A stretch of DNA of 64,000 nucleotides from Candidatus Aminicenantota bacterium (GCA_014360015.1 JACIYJ010000006.1:1-64000), one strand, 5' to 3'. Shown: positions 8,536 through 18,598, numbered from the stretch's first letter. The notes: generated by a model not told the origin, from the sequence alone. Numbers and translations are program-made.

Positions 8536-11500
8536 TTAGAACTGGAAACGGACGCCAAATCTGGTGATTCTCGGATTTAGGATTTCGTTCAACAGCCTGT
8601 TGGTGGGATTGGGGACGAATTCAGTTGAACCATCAGAGTGGATAATGTAATCGCCGAGGTAAGCATCGTAGGCCCTGTTGACAATGTCGCTGTTCAGCAG
8701 ATTGAAAATATCCGCCATGATATACAGACGACCAACATCAGCTACCTTGATCATCTTTTCAATTCTCAGAGTGATGTTGTAGAAGGTGGGCAGAGCGTCC
8801 TTAACAATTTCCTGAGTGTAAACCCAGTTGCCATAGTTCAGGTAACCAGCTTCTGCCAGTCTTTCATCTTCGATGTAGAAGTAATGCGGAATTCTCCAGC
8901 CTTCACGGGCATTGAAGGTCATGGAGATGTTGAAGTCGAGCGGCAACTGATAGAGAGCACTGATTTTGGCCATCCATCTGGTGTACATATTGATCGAAGT
9001 CTTACCGGAAGCACCGCCACCAGCCAGAGTGTAAGGCTTACCATCGAAGACCCACTTGTTGGTCGGGTCAGTGTAAGAACCGTTCCAGTGAGAACGCTGA
9101 TCCTGGACGGTAAAGGAGGCGTTCATAAACCACTTATTAGAAAGTCTCTTGTTGATGACGAAATCGATTCCCCAATAGGTACTGTAAGATTTGCTCTTTT
9201 CTACATACCAATAATCGGTAGGAGCTGTATATTTAGCTGGATCAAGCACATACCAGGGCTTTCCGGCAGCCTCACCGGTACTAACACCAGGGGCCAACTC
9301 ATTGGGGATGGTTCCAGCCTGTATGTACCAATCCGGAGTGTCGATCTTCTCCCCTGTCTGAGGATAATAGCTTACCCACCAATCAAAATTGTCATATTTT
9401 CTGTAGGTGAAATTGATCTGGGCAGCCAGGTCTTTCATGACTTCTCTTTCTATGGTAAACAGCAACTCTCTGGTCCTGGTAGAAGACTTAGCTTTCGGAT
9501 CATAGAAGGTTGTGGTTGTTGTATAATCAAGAGCAGTCGGGTTATGAGGATCAAAAGAGCCCCATTGACTCGCCAGATAACCTTTATCCCAATCAGCGAC
9601 GAAATTGCCACTATCATCAAAGACTCGATACGGCTGCCATCTCAAAGGATCCGTGCTCGGGTAAATCCAATAGAGCTCAGAATAATCCATGAGTTTATTG
9701 CCGTTGGTGTCATACCACCAGAAATTGATCCAGCCGCTCATTCCCAAAGGCGGGGTCACGCCGGTGCCGGTTCCCATAATATCGCCGTACTGAGCCAGAG
9801 CCAGCTTGGCTATGGTCTTGCCGTCGCCCATAACGTCCCAGGTAATACCGAGGCGCGGAGACCAAGTCTTCCAGCGATAGTCAGGCGTAATTTTATGAAC
9901 ATCGATGGCTGGGAGCAGATCATAAAGTATCTGCTGGGTCTCGGCAGAAACAGCTTTGTTCCAGGCAGGATTATTTATCAGAACTGTCGGAATGGTGAAA
10001 GCACCCATGAATGGTTTCTGCAGGTCATATCTCAAGCCGAGCATGAAGGTAAACCGACCCTTGGTAATGGTATCCTGAATGTAACCTGAATACTGGACAA
10101 CATCATTGTTATCGCGGCCTTCTCTGTAGTACCTGAACCGTGCCCAGCCTTCCATTTCGGACGCATCCCTGGTCCCATCCCCATTCACATCAATCTGTCC
10201 CGAAGGATAATTGACATTGAAATAGAACTGACGGCCATTGCCCCAGCGATGTTCGGCATGCTTGGTGTTGTACTCAGCACCTACTTTAATTTCATGGGAA
10301 AGACCAAGGAAAGAATCATTGAAATAGGTGGCATTCAGCATGAAATTTTTCTTGGGACGGCTGGCATAATACCAATCCCAGGATTTTTTCATCCCGGTAG
10401 CAAATGGCACATAGGTCTTGGTGGTCTGGTCATAGACAACTGGATATTCCAGTCCTTCATCAGTCATCGGCACCCAGCCAAAGCCAGCATCAGAGAAAGC
10501 AAACTTGGCTGCCAGGAACAGGTTTTCACCGAGCATCTGTTCATCCTGAATTTTGATGACCGGTGAACCCCAGTGGTATTTACCTTTCTGATGGTCACCT
10601 TCAGGCTTGGCCACAGTAGCATTTCGACCGAATTTCTCCTTGGCACCGGCGGTTAAGAGAATTTCCAGCCGGTTATTCTTGAAAGGCTGAGCATTGAGCT
10701 TGAAGTTATAGTTGTTAAGGAGGGTCTTGTCCTGAGTGCCGTAAATCGTCCAGACAAAGATGTCCTGAACACCATAAGCACCCCACCACCATAGTTTATC
10801 TTTCAAGATGGGCCCGCCAGCATTAAAACCGTAGTCTTTAATCTGCTGGATTTTATTGATACCGATAACGCCTTGATTGATGAGGTCTTGAGTCAGGTTG
10901 TTCGCCTGGAAATAATTATCAGTTAAATAGAAACGACCAGCCAGACTGGTCTTATTTCCACCGCGGCGGGTAACCATGTTCAAGGCGATACCACCAGTCT
11001 GAATGGTAACGTCCGCACCACCAGTAGTAATATTTAATTCTTCGAACATATCGAAGTCATAATAAAGAGGAGAACCACCAAGAGCAGCCGGGTCAGTGAT
11101 ATCCACTCCATCTATTGCCCAGATGTTATTCGAACCATAATAGCCGCTGTTAGACATATCACCTCGGCCAAGGAAGGAAGCCTGCTGACCTGATTCATTA
11201 CCACCGACGTTCTCCCGGTCAACCATTATGGCTGGCGCCAGCTGCATAACTACCCAAGGGTCACGAGCAGTCGGCAGCGATTGCAAAGCTTCATGGTCGA
11301 GGTTAGTGGCCACTGCGGTTTTCTTGGTATCCACCATTGGGGTGACCGCGGTCACTGTCACCTGTTCTTCAAGAACACCCTGTTCCAAAGTGAAATTCAG
11401 ATTGGTATTACCACCGACAACCACAATAATGCCAGTTTCAGTTCTCGTTTTGAAACCAGCAAGTTCCAATTTTAAGGCATAATCCTTAGCTGGTGGTAAT

Positions 11501-11700
11501 GACAGAAAACGGAACATACCTTCAGCTGAGGTCACTGTACTCATCGGAGCAATCAGGCTGCCACTTAGAGTCACAGTGACACCAGGAAGGGGGTTGCCTT
11601 CTGTGTCAACTACTTTTCCATAGATATTCCCCGTACGAACCTGGGCCATCATGGACACAGAAAGCAACAGAATGAAAAAAGGTACCCAAATTTTTCTCAC
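8536..11700 (-). CDS. Oar-like TonB-dependent outer-membrane receptor with CRL domain (receptor 1)
   Basis: From a GTG at 11700 the product is 1054 residues. GAGGAGG sits 8 bases upstream of this GTG, and it begins directly at the signal peptide (VRKIWVPFFILLLSVSMMAQ). An upstream in-frame start at 11754 would add residues ahead of the signal. A CRL domain (GNIYGKVVDTEGNPLPGVTV) follows, then a plug segment with the NIWAIDGVDITDP motif and a large aromatic-rich beta-barrel. The barrel ends in RFGVRFQF, a terminal Phe typical of Bam-folded barrels. The family spans the outer membrane and imports ligands or helps protein export; the substrate is unknown. It is monocistronic, with a sigma-54 promoter and strong terminator. 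No SusD homologue adjoins it. Confidence 0.9.
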   Translation of the reverse strand: MRKIWVPFFILLLSVSMMAQVRTGNIYGKVVDTEGNPLPGVTVTLSGSLIAPMSTVTSAEGMFRFLSLPPAKDYALKLELAGFKTRTETGIIVVVGGNTNLNFTLEQGVLEEQVTVTAVTPMVDTKKTAVATNLDHEALQSLPTARDPWVVMQLAPAIMVDRENVGGNESGQQASFLGRGDMSNSGYYGSNNIWAIDGVDITDPAALGGSPLYYDFDMFEELNITTGGADVTIQTGGIALNMVTRRGGNKTSLAGRFYLTDNYFQANNLTQDLINQGVIGINKIQQIKDYGFNAGGPILKDKLWWWGAYGVQDIFVWTIYGTQDKTLLNNYNFKLNAQPFKNNRLEILLTAGAKEKFGRNATVAKPEGDHQKGKYHWGSPVIKIQDEQMLGENLFLAAKFAFSDAGFGWVPMTDEGLEYPVVYDQTTKTYVPFATGMKKSWDWYYASRPKKNFMLNATYFNDSFLGLSHEIKVGAEYNTKHAEHRWGNGRQFYFNVNYPSGQIDVNGDGTRDASEMEGWARFRYYREGRDNNDVVQYSGYIQDTITKGRFTFMLGLRYDLQKPFMGAFTIPTVLINNPAWNKAVSAETQQILYDLLPAIDVHKITPDYRWKTWSPRLGITWDVMGDGKTIAKLALAQYGDIMGTGTGVTPPLGMSGWINFWWYDTNGNKLMDYSELYWIYPSTDPLRWQPYRVFDDSGNFVADWDKGYLASQWGSFDPHNPTALDYTTTTTFYDPKAKSSTRTRELLFTIEREVMKDLAAQINFTYRKYDNFDWWVSYYPQTGEKIDTPDWYIQAGTIPNELAPGVSTGEAAGKPWYVLDPAKYTAPTDYWYVEKSKSYSTYWGIDFVINKRLSNKWFMNASFTVQDQRSHWNGSYTDPTNKWVFDGKPYTLAGGGASGKTSINMYTRWMAKISALYQLPLDFNISMTFNAREGWRIPHYFYIEDERLAEAGYLNYGNWVYTQEIVKDALPTFYNITLRIEKMIKVADVGRLYIMADIFNLLNSDIVNRAYDAYLGDYIIHSDGSTEFVPNPTNRLLNEILNPRITRFGVRFQF

Positions 11701-12042
11701 TTTCTTTACCTCCTCATAAGTTCTCTTGCCCTTGCCCTGGAGTGAAGGACTCACTCCTACCTTACTGAGAGTGTAATTAAATTAATGTGACTACTGCCTC
11801 CTTTTTACCACCTCCTTTCTTTGCCCTGATATTTTTCATTTTCAATTCTATATTAGGTGCAAATTACGTGCCAATTTTGCCAAAATGAAGGCATAAAAAA
11901 GGGGAAATTTTTACACAGATAATTTTTTTATAATCAACAAAATACATGACCACACTTTTCTATTTTTTTTAATTATAAAAGTAATTGGTTGAGTAACAGC
12001 ATATAAAATCCAACCAATTGAATTTTATTCAATCTTTTGAAT
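11701..12042 (-). other. non-coding leader region of receptor 1
   Basis: This 342-base gap contains no gene. Reading the minus strand, it holds the sigma-54 element at 11873-11858, a predicted start near 11847 and a distal GGAGGTGG box at 11815-11808. A small hairpin (GGAGTGA / TCACTCC, about 11757-11739) follows, then the functional GAGGAGG site before the GTG start. The leader is about 147 bases long. Positions 11880-12042 are A/T-rich with no terminator I can defend after the 12043 gene. Confidence 0.7.
11858..11873 (-). promoter_or_regulatory. sigma-54 -24/-12 promoter of receptor 1
   Basis: On the minus strand the sequence is TGGCAC-GTAAT-TTGCA, a perfect match to the sigma-54 consensus including the G after CAC. 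It sits about 160 bases upstream of the receptor start and downstream of the preceding gene. Confidence 0.88.
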
Positions 12043-12972
12043 TCATTTTTTCAGATATTCTAAAAGCTGCTTGGCTAAGGCTGCCTTTTCGTGCTGGGGA
12101 GCTAACTGAACGAATTTTTCCAGGCTGTCTACGGCTTCCTTAGTTTTATTCTGGCTAATATAAAGAGAACCGAGCTGAAAATAAGCTTCAGCATAATCAG
12201 GTTTTAACTCGATCGTTTTTTGAAAGTGTCCGAAAGCCTCATCGCTCTGCCCGAGGTTCACTAAGCAAACTCCCAGGTTATAATGGCCATCAGGGTCGGA
12301 GGGACTTACAGCAACTGCTTTTTTATAATATTCAGCTGCTTTAGCAAAGTCACCTTCCTTGGCCAGTAGCTCGCCCATCTCTTTATTGGCGCTGAAGCTA
12401 TCGGGATTTAACTCGACTGCTTTTTTAAAAACGGTTTTTGCTTCGTCGGTCTTATTGAGTTTTTTATAGGTAAGTCCGAGATTAAAATAATAGGCCCAGT
12501 TATTCGGATTGAGTTTTATGGCTTCCTCGAACCCAGCCACCGCTTCCTGATAACTTTGTTTGTTATAAAGGTTTGTGGCATTTATGAAGGCTTTATCGGC
12601 AGCAGACAGACTTTTCATGGCTACCTGGTCAGCAGTGTCTAATTTAATTTCCAGGTTGGTGTCAGAAGCAATCTCCACATGAACTTCCTGAGTCTTGGGA
12701 ACAAACCCCTCTTTCTTGAAAATGACCTGATAATATCCCGGCTGGATTCCGATCTGGGCAAATTTGCCGTCTTTTCCGGTGGTAGTTTCATATCGCTGGG
12801 AGGCCGTCCTGACCGAAATAATGCTTACTGACACTTTTTCCAGCGGCTGGCCCTGAGCATCTGTAACGATTCCCCGAACTTTTCCTTGAATCTGAGCCTG
12901 GATTGTTGAGGTCAGGGCCAAGAGAAAACCGAAAGCTATCATGGTGATTGTTATTTTCTTTCTGAGATTCAT
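12043..12972 (-). CDS. exported carboxypeptidase-regulatory-like domain + TPR protein
   Basis: The 309 residues comprise a signal peptide (cleavage near IQAQ, residue about 27), a CRL domain at about 30-112 (GIVTDAQGQPLEKVSVSII) and about five canonical TPR units from about 130 to 300 (NWAYYFNLGLTYKKLNKTDE, DPDGHYNLGVCLVNLGQSDE). It is a paralogue of the proteins at 7464-8402 and 45448-46422. AAAGGAG lies upstream of the ATG. It follows the GWxTD gene at 13053-15176 by 80 bases on the same strand, so the two are probably co-transcribed. It is likely a periplasmic adaptor; no enzyme motif is visible. Confidence 0.87.
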   Translation of the reverse strand: MNLRKKITITMIAFGFLLALTSTIQAQIQGKVRGIVTDAQGQPLEKVSVSIISVRTASQRYETTTGKDGKFAQIGIQPGYYQVIFKKEGFVPKTQEVHVEIASDTNLEIKLDTADQVAMKSLSAADKAFINATNLYNKQSYQEAVAGFEEAIKLNPNNWAYYFNLGLTYKKLNKTDEAKTVFKKAVELNPDSFSANKEMGELLAKEGDFAKAAEYYKKAVAVSPSDPDGHYNLGVCLVNLGQSDEAFGHFQKTIELKPDYAEAYFQLGSLYISQNKTKEAVDSLEKFVQLAPQHEKAALAKQLLEYLKK

Positions 12973-13052
12973 CTTTATCTCCTTTATATCTCCATACTGT
13001 TCAGTCCTTATCAGGACATTTTAATTTTAATTATGCCTTTAATTATAACTTT

Positions 13053-15176
13053 TTATTTATTCTTTTTTAAATCTTCAAGCCAGGATTTGATAGAAGGTTG
13101 GTCAGGAACTAAAAACAGGGATTTTTCCAGAAGGGCTACAGCCTTTTCCTTTTCCCCTACATTAAGATAAGCCTCGGCCGCCAGATTCAAAACACTGACT
13201 TCAGTGGCTTCGGCCATCAGTTTCTCAAGATAGACTAAAGCCGACTTCCAGTCTTTAAGCTTGGCATAATCTAAAGCAATCACTTTGGCTGCTTCTCTGT
13301 CCTTAGTGGTTTCATAGACAGGAATTGCTATGGTCAGTGAGTCTTTATATTCGCCCAGAGCAAAAAGAGTTTTAGCCAGAAGCAAACGGCTTTCCTGGTC
13401 TTCTTGAGCTGCCAGAATATTTTCCAGAAGCTGGCGGGCTTCCCTGTAATTCCCCTTGAGAAAATGCTGGGTAGCTAAGATTTTCGAAAACTCAACTGAA
13501 GGCATCGGTTTGTGCACCCGACTATAAACCCAGGGGGCAGTCAAAGCTGGCTGAGCCAGTAGAATAAAATTATCTTTCTGAACCGCCTTAATTCTATCTT
13601 TATCAATCAGGGATAACTCTACTCGATAATATCCTGGTTTGAGCTGGCTTAGGTCAATCTCTTCAAAGATAAGTTCTTTATTCGAATTTAAGGCTTCTTT
13701 CAGAGATTTTTTCTGGCAGCTCACTATATCCGCAGAATCAAGCCCCCTGAGACAGAGTTCAACAACTGTCTCCTTTGAAAGTCCTCTTGGGTTTAAAAGC
13801 TGGCAATAAAGGGAAAGTTTTTCGGCTGGAGAGAATTCGTTGCGGGCACTGACCAAAAATTCCTTCCGGTTAAAGGTAAAAGCCTTAATCCGATTATCGT
13901 TTAAAGACTTACTGGCATGATAAAGAATAATCTGACTTAAAAATGGTTCAGAGAGACCCTCTGGAATGATTATATTGGTTTCATATGAGGTAAAATCCTT
14001 AGCCGTTTTGTTCTTCAGCAAAAACAGAAGTTTATAGCTGCCTGGCAGCACAGGAAATAAATCTTGAAAGGCGAATCTCTGTCGGGCATGGCCTTCAAAT
14101 TGTTCCCTGTTAAGCCGGAGAGGAATTTCTTCAGTTCGACTGAAAACTGGATTACCCTTCAGGTCTTCCAGCCGGATGGTCAGCTCAAAAACGGCTGAGT
14201 AAAGGCCCTGATTTTCAGCAAAATTTATCCGGTCAGGCTCAATTGTCCAGTGAATGAAATAATGTCCATCGTTTTGAAAAACCTTAGCCACTGCACTGGA
14301 AGTTAAATAATTATGGGAATAATCCACATCAATATAATCTTTATAGCTCAAATAATTCCGGGCATATTCGGTAGCAAATTTTTTCTCGGGAAGCGATTTA
14401 ATCGCTGCAATTATGGTCTGGGAAGAAAGTGAACTGAAGGTATCGGACCGATCTTCCGGAAGATAACTGACAGCAGCTTTGGCCAGTTCGGCGTTGATGG
14501 CTTTGATGATATCTATTGCTTTAGTTCTGTTAATCTGTTCTTTAGTCAGGGAAGGAATTACTAACTTTTCCGGACCTTCAATACCCGGATAATAAAGCCG
14601 GTAGTCACCTACACCTTCGGGCTGATAAAACAGCAGATAAAAATATCCGGGAAGGCCATATTTTTCTTCGCCTTTATAAAACCAGAGTTCCATCGGCCAG
14701 ATGTCCGACTGGGTGGCAAAAACCTGACGCTCGAGCGGTTTGCCCAGCAGAAGATAATAATAGCCGCGCTCGGTCAGACAGCCTCTTTTTGAAGAGCCAA
14801 TACTGAAATACTGGTCGGCGAAATGGACTCTTTCCATGTATTCTCGATAAAACTCATTCTCAGTGGTCTCGGGATTCGGGTCTCTTATTTTCCAGAAGAA
14901 ATTGATGAATCTATCCCTTTCTCGGTCAGTCTTGAGCTTGAGGAAAACTTCCTTTTCGGTATTGGTAATTATTGGAGTAACTATCTCCAGCCATTCCCGG
15001 TAGGCGGGAGCCAGCTTATTGATCAGGTCTTTTTCTTTCTGAGCGTTGCCGATAGAGAAACACAAAACAATAAGAAATATAATTGTCATCAAATTCCATA
15101 AAATTGACTGATGATTAATTTTCCTACCAATTCTTTTTCTTTTTAAAATTGAAAATTTCTTTTCTCTCAATTTCAT
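13053..15176 (-). CDS. GWxTD-family exported protein with degenerate signature motif, plus TPR repeats
   Basis: This 707-residue protein has an unusually basic N-terminus, then a membrane/signal segment at about 26-45. The GWxTD domain includes FWKIRDPNPETTENEF, as in its paralogues. At about 132-136, however, the signature reads GCLTE instead of GWxTD, and the following strand is RGYYYLLLGKP. A beta-rich middle follows, with TPR-like helices at about 560-700. It heads an operon with the CRL-TPR gene at 12043. The altered signature may mean loss or change of the domain's function, while the rest of the protein remains intact and in frame. Confidence 0.83.
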   Translation of the reverse strand: MKLREKKFSILKRKRIGRKINHQSILWNLMTIIFLIVLCFSIGNAQKEKDLINKLAPAYREWLEIVTPIITNTEKEVFLKLKTDRERDRFINFFWKIRDPNPETTENEFYREYMERVHFADQYFSIGSSKRGCLTERGYYYLLLGKPLERQVFATQSDIWPMELWFYKGEEKYGLPGYFYLLFYQPEGVGDYRLYYPGIEGPEKLVIPSLTKEQINRTKAIDIIKAINAELAKAAVSYLPEDRSDTFSSLSSQTIIAAIKSLPEKKFATEYARNYLSYKDYIDVDYSHNYLTSSAVAKVFQNDGHYFIHWTIEPDRINFAENQGLYSAVFELTIRLEDLKGNPVFSRTEEIPLRLNREQFEGHARQRFAFQDLFPVLPGSYKLLFLLKNKTAKDFTSYETNIIIPEGLSEPFLSQIILYHASKSLNDNRIKAFTFNRKEFLVSARNEFSPAEKLSLYCQLLNPRGLSKETVVELCLRGLDSADIVSCQKKSLKEALNSNKELIFEEIDLSQLKPGYYRVELSLIDKDRIKAVQKDNFILLAQPALTAPWVYSRVHKPMPSVEFSKILATQHFLKGNYREARQLLENILAAQEDQESRLLLAKTLFALGEYKDSLTIAIPVYETTKDREAAKVIALDYAKLKDWKSALVYLEKLMAEATEVSVLNLAAEAYLNVGEKEKAVALLEKSLFLVPDQPSIKSWLEDLKKNK

Positions 15177-15791
15177 CTACCTTTCGCTCAAAAAATTAGT
15201 CCACACGCATATCGTACCAGATTTTTTTTATTTTAATCCATATCATCAAATTAAAAAAGCCATTCTGCCGCCATCATAACCAATCGGTACAGCCGGAGTT
15301 TATCATTATTTAAGAACACTCTGAAAGTCCTTTTTGTTTCCCATTACTGATTCGAGAAGATAAGTCAGCATCATCATCTGAAATGTTAAAATGAGTTTTA
15401 TCAGCCAGGCTATGGTTTCATCATCCGATAGATGAACCGGGCAATCGACAAGCACTTTTCGATTCTCGCCTCACTAAATTCACTTTTCGTTTAAAATTTT
15501 CGAGACTATAACGCCGAAAGATTTATCTTATAGTTATCTTTATTTTCAATTTTTTGGATTTTTATCGTCCAATAAATTGGATTTAAGGCTCTAATCATAG
15601 TGATCAACTTTATATCATATTGATTTTGCTATAAATAAAATATATAGAAGCTTTGGCATAAAAATTGCTGTCAACCTGAAATTGAAATGAGTCTTTATTT
15701 AAAGGAGGTGATAGGAAGGAAGGGAAGTTTGCTTTTTTTAAGGTTTAAGGGTTTTTGGCACTCGATTTATTAGATGAAAGGAGGAGAAAGA
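15177..15791. other. 615-base divergent intergenic region
   Basis: The gap separates the minus-strand GWxTD gene from plus-strand receptor 2. The right part carries a sigma-54 element (15654-15669), a distal AAAGGAGGTG box at 15701-15710 followed by a purine-rich run, and the proximal AAAGGAGGAG site before the TTG start. The left 450 bases are A/T-rich. They could bind an enhancer-binding activator, but I could not define a repeated operator there and saw no RNA gene. Confidence 0.6.
15654..15669 (+). promoter_or_regulatory. sigma-54 -24/-12 promoter of receptor 2
   Basis: TGGCAT-AAAAA-TTGCT matches the sigma-54 consensus with correct spacing. Transcription should start near 15680, giving a leader of about 110 bases before the TTG at 15792. 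Confidence 0.87.
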
Positions 15792-18542
15792 TTGAGTAAA
15801 AAAATTGTCGTGCCTTTATTAGTCATTTTGGTTTTGGCACCCCTGGTTTTTTCCCAGTCCAAAGAAACTGGCGCCATCACTGGGACAGTGGTCGATGAAT
15901 CCGGAGCTCCGCTTCCGGGTGTTACTGTGACCATTTCCGGCCCCAGCCTGATGGGCACGAGAACTTTTGTAACTGATGCCAGAGGTGTCTACAGGTTCCC
16001 AGCCCTCCCACCTGGAACCTACACCATCAAGGCTGAACTTCAGGGATTTGGGACGGTTGTTCATGAAAATATTCGCTTAACTACAACCACCACTCTAACC
16101 GTGGACATAACTATGAAGCAGGCTGCGGTGGCTGAAGAGTTGACTGTTGTGGCTAAGGCGCCTACAGTAGATGTCAAATCAACTGAAACCGCTTCCGTCT
16201 CTCTTAGCAACGAAATCCTGAGAAATATTCCTTACAGCCAGTTCACCGCTGACATCGTCAATATGGCTCCTGGAGTTACCAACAACGTGGCTTACGGTGC
16301 TTCTCAGAACACCGGTATTTCTTATTCAATGGATGGTGTTAATGTAGCTGACCCAGACGCCGGCTCAGCCTGGGTCTTTTCCGACCACAACATCGTTGAA
16401 GAAGCCAAGGTAATGGGTGTTGGTCTGCCGGCTGAATATGGTAACTTTACCGGAGTTATTTTCAACTTAGTAACCAAATCCGGTGGAAACAATTTCTCAG
16501 GCCACTTTGAGTTTGACTTTCAGGGGAAAAAAGGTGACTTCCCGAAAGGATTGTGGGTAACTTCTAACAACTCAGCCTATATCAATGATTTCCCATCGCT
16601 AACAGCCCCTCTCCTAAAATTGATGGATGCCAATGCTCATTTAGGCGGACCTATTATCAAAGACAAATTGTGGTTTTATGTTGGTTTACAGTATTATCGA
16701 ACCTGGAGATATCCTACTGGTTTTCCCGAGGCAGTTGATTATAAACAACCCAGAGGCTTCTTGAAGATCACCTCTCAAGTTACTCCCAGCCTGAACATGA
16801 ATCTGTCTGTACAGGTTGACACTTATGATGGTGTCAACCGTGGAGCCGGAGCCACCGTTTCTCCAGAAGCTACTGTCACCCAGAAATCGCCAGAAGTGGT
16901 TGGTAACTTCAGCCTGACCAAAATTCTCAGCTCAAAGACTTTCTTTGATTTAAAAGCTGCTTATTTCTGGGGCTATTATTATCTGGATCCTGAAGTTGGA
17001 ATGGCTCCTTATATGCATTTTGACTTTGCCGACAACTTCACAAGATACAGCTCCGGTTATTATTTCTATGCTGACAGAACCCGCTTCCAGACTAATGCCA
17101 GCCTGAGCCACTACGTGGAAGATTTTTATGGCTCTCATGACTTCAAGTTTGGAGCTGAATTTGAGAGATCAACCGTTCGCAACCGTTATGGCTTCACCGG
17201 TCAAGGCGGACCACTGGGAGACCATGTCCAGTACTATGATTATTACGGTGAACCTTACTTAGCTTACCAGTATGCTGGCTATGACACCAACACCCGATAC
17301 ACCAGATTAGAAGCCTTTGCTCAGGATTCTTGGCAGGTAACCAAAAGGTTAAATATCAGCGCCGGTGTCCGCTTCAGTTGGTACTGGGGTCAAGTTAAAG
17401 GCGTTTCTGGAAATGTTTACACTAACAACAGAATTGCCCCGCGTATCGGCTTTACTTTTGACCTGTTTGGTGACAAGACCACGGTTCTTAAAGCCCATTA
17501 CGGTCAGTTCTCCGAAGCCATGCTGGCCAGCTATCACGACCGGATGAATCCAGCTTCTGCTTACAACGACTATGTTGGATATTATTATGATTATGACACA
17601 GGAGAATGGGTAGAATGGTTAAGAATAGTCCACGAACAGCTGTATCATATGGACCCGAACATCAAGCATCCTTATATGAACCAATTCACGGTTAGTATAG
17701 AAAGAGAGCTTTTCAAGGATTCATCATTTAGCATTTCCTATATCTGGCGCGAGTGGAAAAACCTCATCGGGCCGATTGACCGGGCTGGCAACTATGAGCC
17801 TTATGCCGTTGACGTACCCAATTTCGGGACCTACACCATATACCAAAGAACAGCTGATACAGTTAATACCTATGACTATCTAATTACCAACCTTCTTAGT
17901 GCTTATAATAGCGGATATCCCTGGATCCTGCTCAAGCCATACCGCAAATATCATGGCGTAGAATTCCTGTTCAACAAAAGATTCTCTAATAGATGGCAAT
18001 TACTGGCTTCTTATACTCTGTCCAAAGCCTGGGGTACGACCGACAACGGTTTTGCTGATGACATTGGGTACGGTGGTGATGTTTATGATCCAAACTTCTG
18101 GATTAATGGTGAGGGGCACTCCACTTACGACCCGACCCATATGATCAAAATCCAGGGTACTTACATCATTCCCAAGATAGAACTGAGCGTTAATGTCTAC
18201 TACCATGGGATTACCGGTAACGCCTGGACTACCCGTTACAGAACCAGTCGACTTAACCAGGGTCGTGTAACCTTCTTCATTGAACCCAGAGGTTCTCACC
18301 ATTATCCATTCGACCATCAACTGGATATCCGTCTGGAGAAAATTTTCACTATTGCCGAGAAATACCGTCTTGGCCTCATGCTCGATGTCTTTAACGTCTT
18401 TAACGTGGATACCATCACTTCTTGGGGTACCCGCTGGATGTATGATTGGGTGCCAACGCAATGGCCTTCAACCAATGGTCATCAGCTTTACGGCATCGTT
18501 AACCCCAGACAGGCCAGATTCGGAATTCGTTTAATCTTCTGA
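15792..18542 (+). CDS. Oar-like TonB-dependent outer-membrane receptor with CRL domain (receptor 2)
   Basis: I place the start at the TTG at 15792, giving 916 residues. AAAGGAGGAG lies 7 bases upstream, whereas the in-frame ATG at 15774 precedes that site. The protein has a signal peptide (KKIVVPLLVILVLAPLVFSQ). It continues with a CRL domain (AITGTVVDESGAPLPGVTVT), a plug carrying SYSMDGVNVADPD and NLVTKSGGNNFSG, and a long aromatic beta-barrel ending ARFGIRLIF. It is a monocistronic outer-membrane receptor with a sigma-54 promoter and its own terminator. It lacks a SusD partner. The substrate cannot be read from the sequence. Confidence 0.9.
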   Translation: MSKKIVVPLLVILVLAPLVFSQSKETGAITGTVVDESGAPLPGVTVTISGPSLMGTRTFVTDARGVYRFPALPPGTYTIKAELQGFGTVVHENIRLTTTTTLTVDITMKQAAVAEELTVVAKAPTVDVKSTETASVSLSNEILRNIPYSQFTADIVNMAPGVTNNVAYGASQNTGISYSMDGVNVADPDAGSAWVFSDHNIVEEAKVMGVGLPAEYGNFTGVIFNLVTKSGGNNFSGHFEFDFQGKKGDFPKGLWVTSNNSAYINDFPSLTAPLLKLMDANAHLGGPIIKDKLWFYVGLQYYRTWRYPTGFPEAVDYKQPRGFLKITSQVTPSLNMNLSVQVDTYDGVNRGAGATVSPEATVTQKSPEVVGNFSLTKILSSKTFFDLKAAYFWGYYYLDPEVGMAPYMHFDFADNFTRYSSGYYFYADRTRFQTNASLSHYVEDFYGSHDFKFGAEFERSTVRNRYGFTGQGGPLGDHVQYYDYYGEPYLAYQYAGYDTNTRYTRLEAFAQDSWQVTKRLNISAGVRFSWYWGQVKGVSGNVYTNNRIAPRIGFTFDLFGDKTTVLKAHYGQFSEAMLASYHDRMNPASAYNDYVGYYYDYDTGEWVEWLRIVHEQLYHMDPNIKHPYMNQFTVSIERELFKDSSFSISYIWREWKNLIGPIDRAGNYEPYAVDVPNFGTYTIYQRTADTVNTYDYLITNLLSAYNSGYPWILLKPYRKYHGVEFLFNKRFSNRWQLLASYTLSKAWGTTDNGFADDIGYGGDVYDPNFWINGEGHSTYDPTHMIKIQGTYIIPKIELSVNVYYHGITGNAWTTRYRTSRLNQGRVTFFIEPRGSHHYPFDHQLDIRLEKIFTIAEKYRLGLMLDVFNVFNVDTITSWGTRWMYDWVPTQWPSTNGHQLYGIVNPRQARFGIRLIF

Positions 18543-18560
18543 TAGCTCTTACAGAAATTC

Positions 18561-18598
18561 AGGGCGGTGGGGTTTCCTGCCGCCCTTCTTTTTATTCT
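18561..18598 (+). terminator. intrinsic terminator after receptor 2
   Basis: AGGGCGG at 18561-18567 pairs with CCGCCCT at 18580-18586, with a T-rich tail (TCTTTTTATT). It lies 18 bases after the stop codon. Confidence 0.85.

Noticed and set aside
8638..10089. A 483-codon open frame on the plus strand opposite receptor 1
   Set aside because: It lies entirely antisense to a well-supported receptor gene, has no ribosome site or family similarity, and reflects codon composition of the true gene.
15177..15250. Sigma-54-like TGGTAC...TGCG before the 13053 gene
   Set aside because: The GG and GC dinucleotides are 8 rather than 10 bases apart and the core bases do not match.
15729..15773. A 14-codon TTG-initiated leader peptide before receptor 2
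   Set aside because: It begins about 20 bases after the GGAGGTG box and ends just before the receptor, but no equivalent peptide exists in the other two receptor leaders, so it is probably chance.
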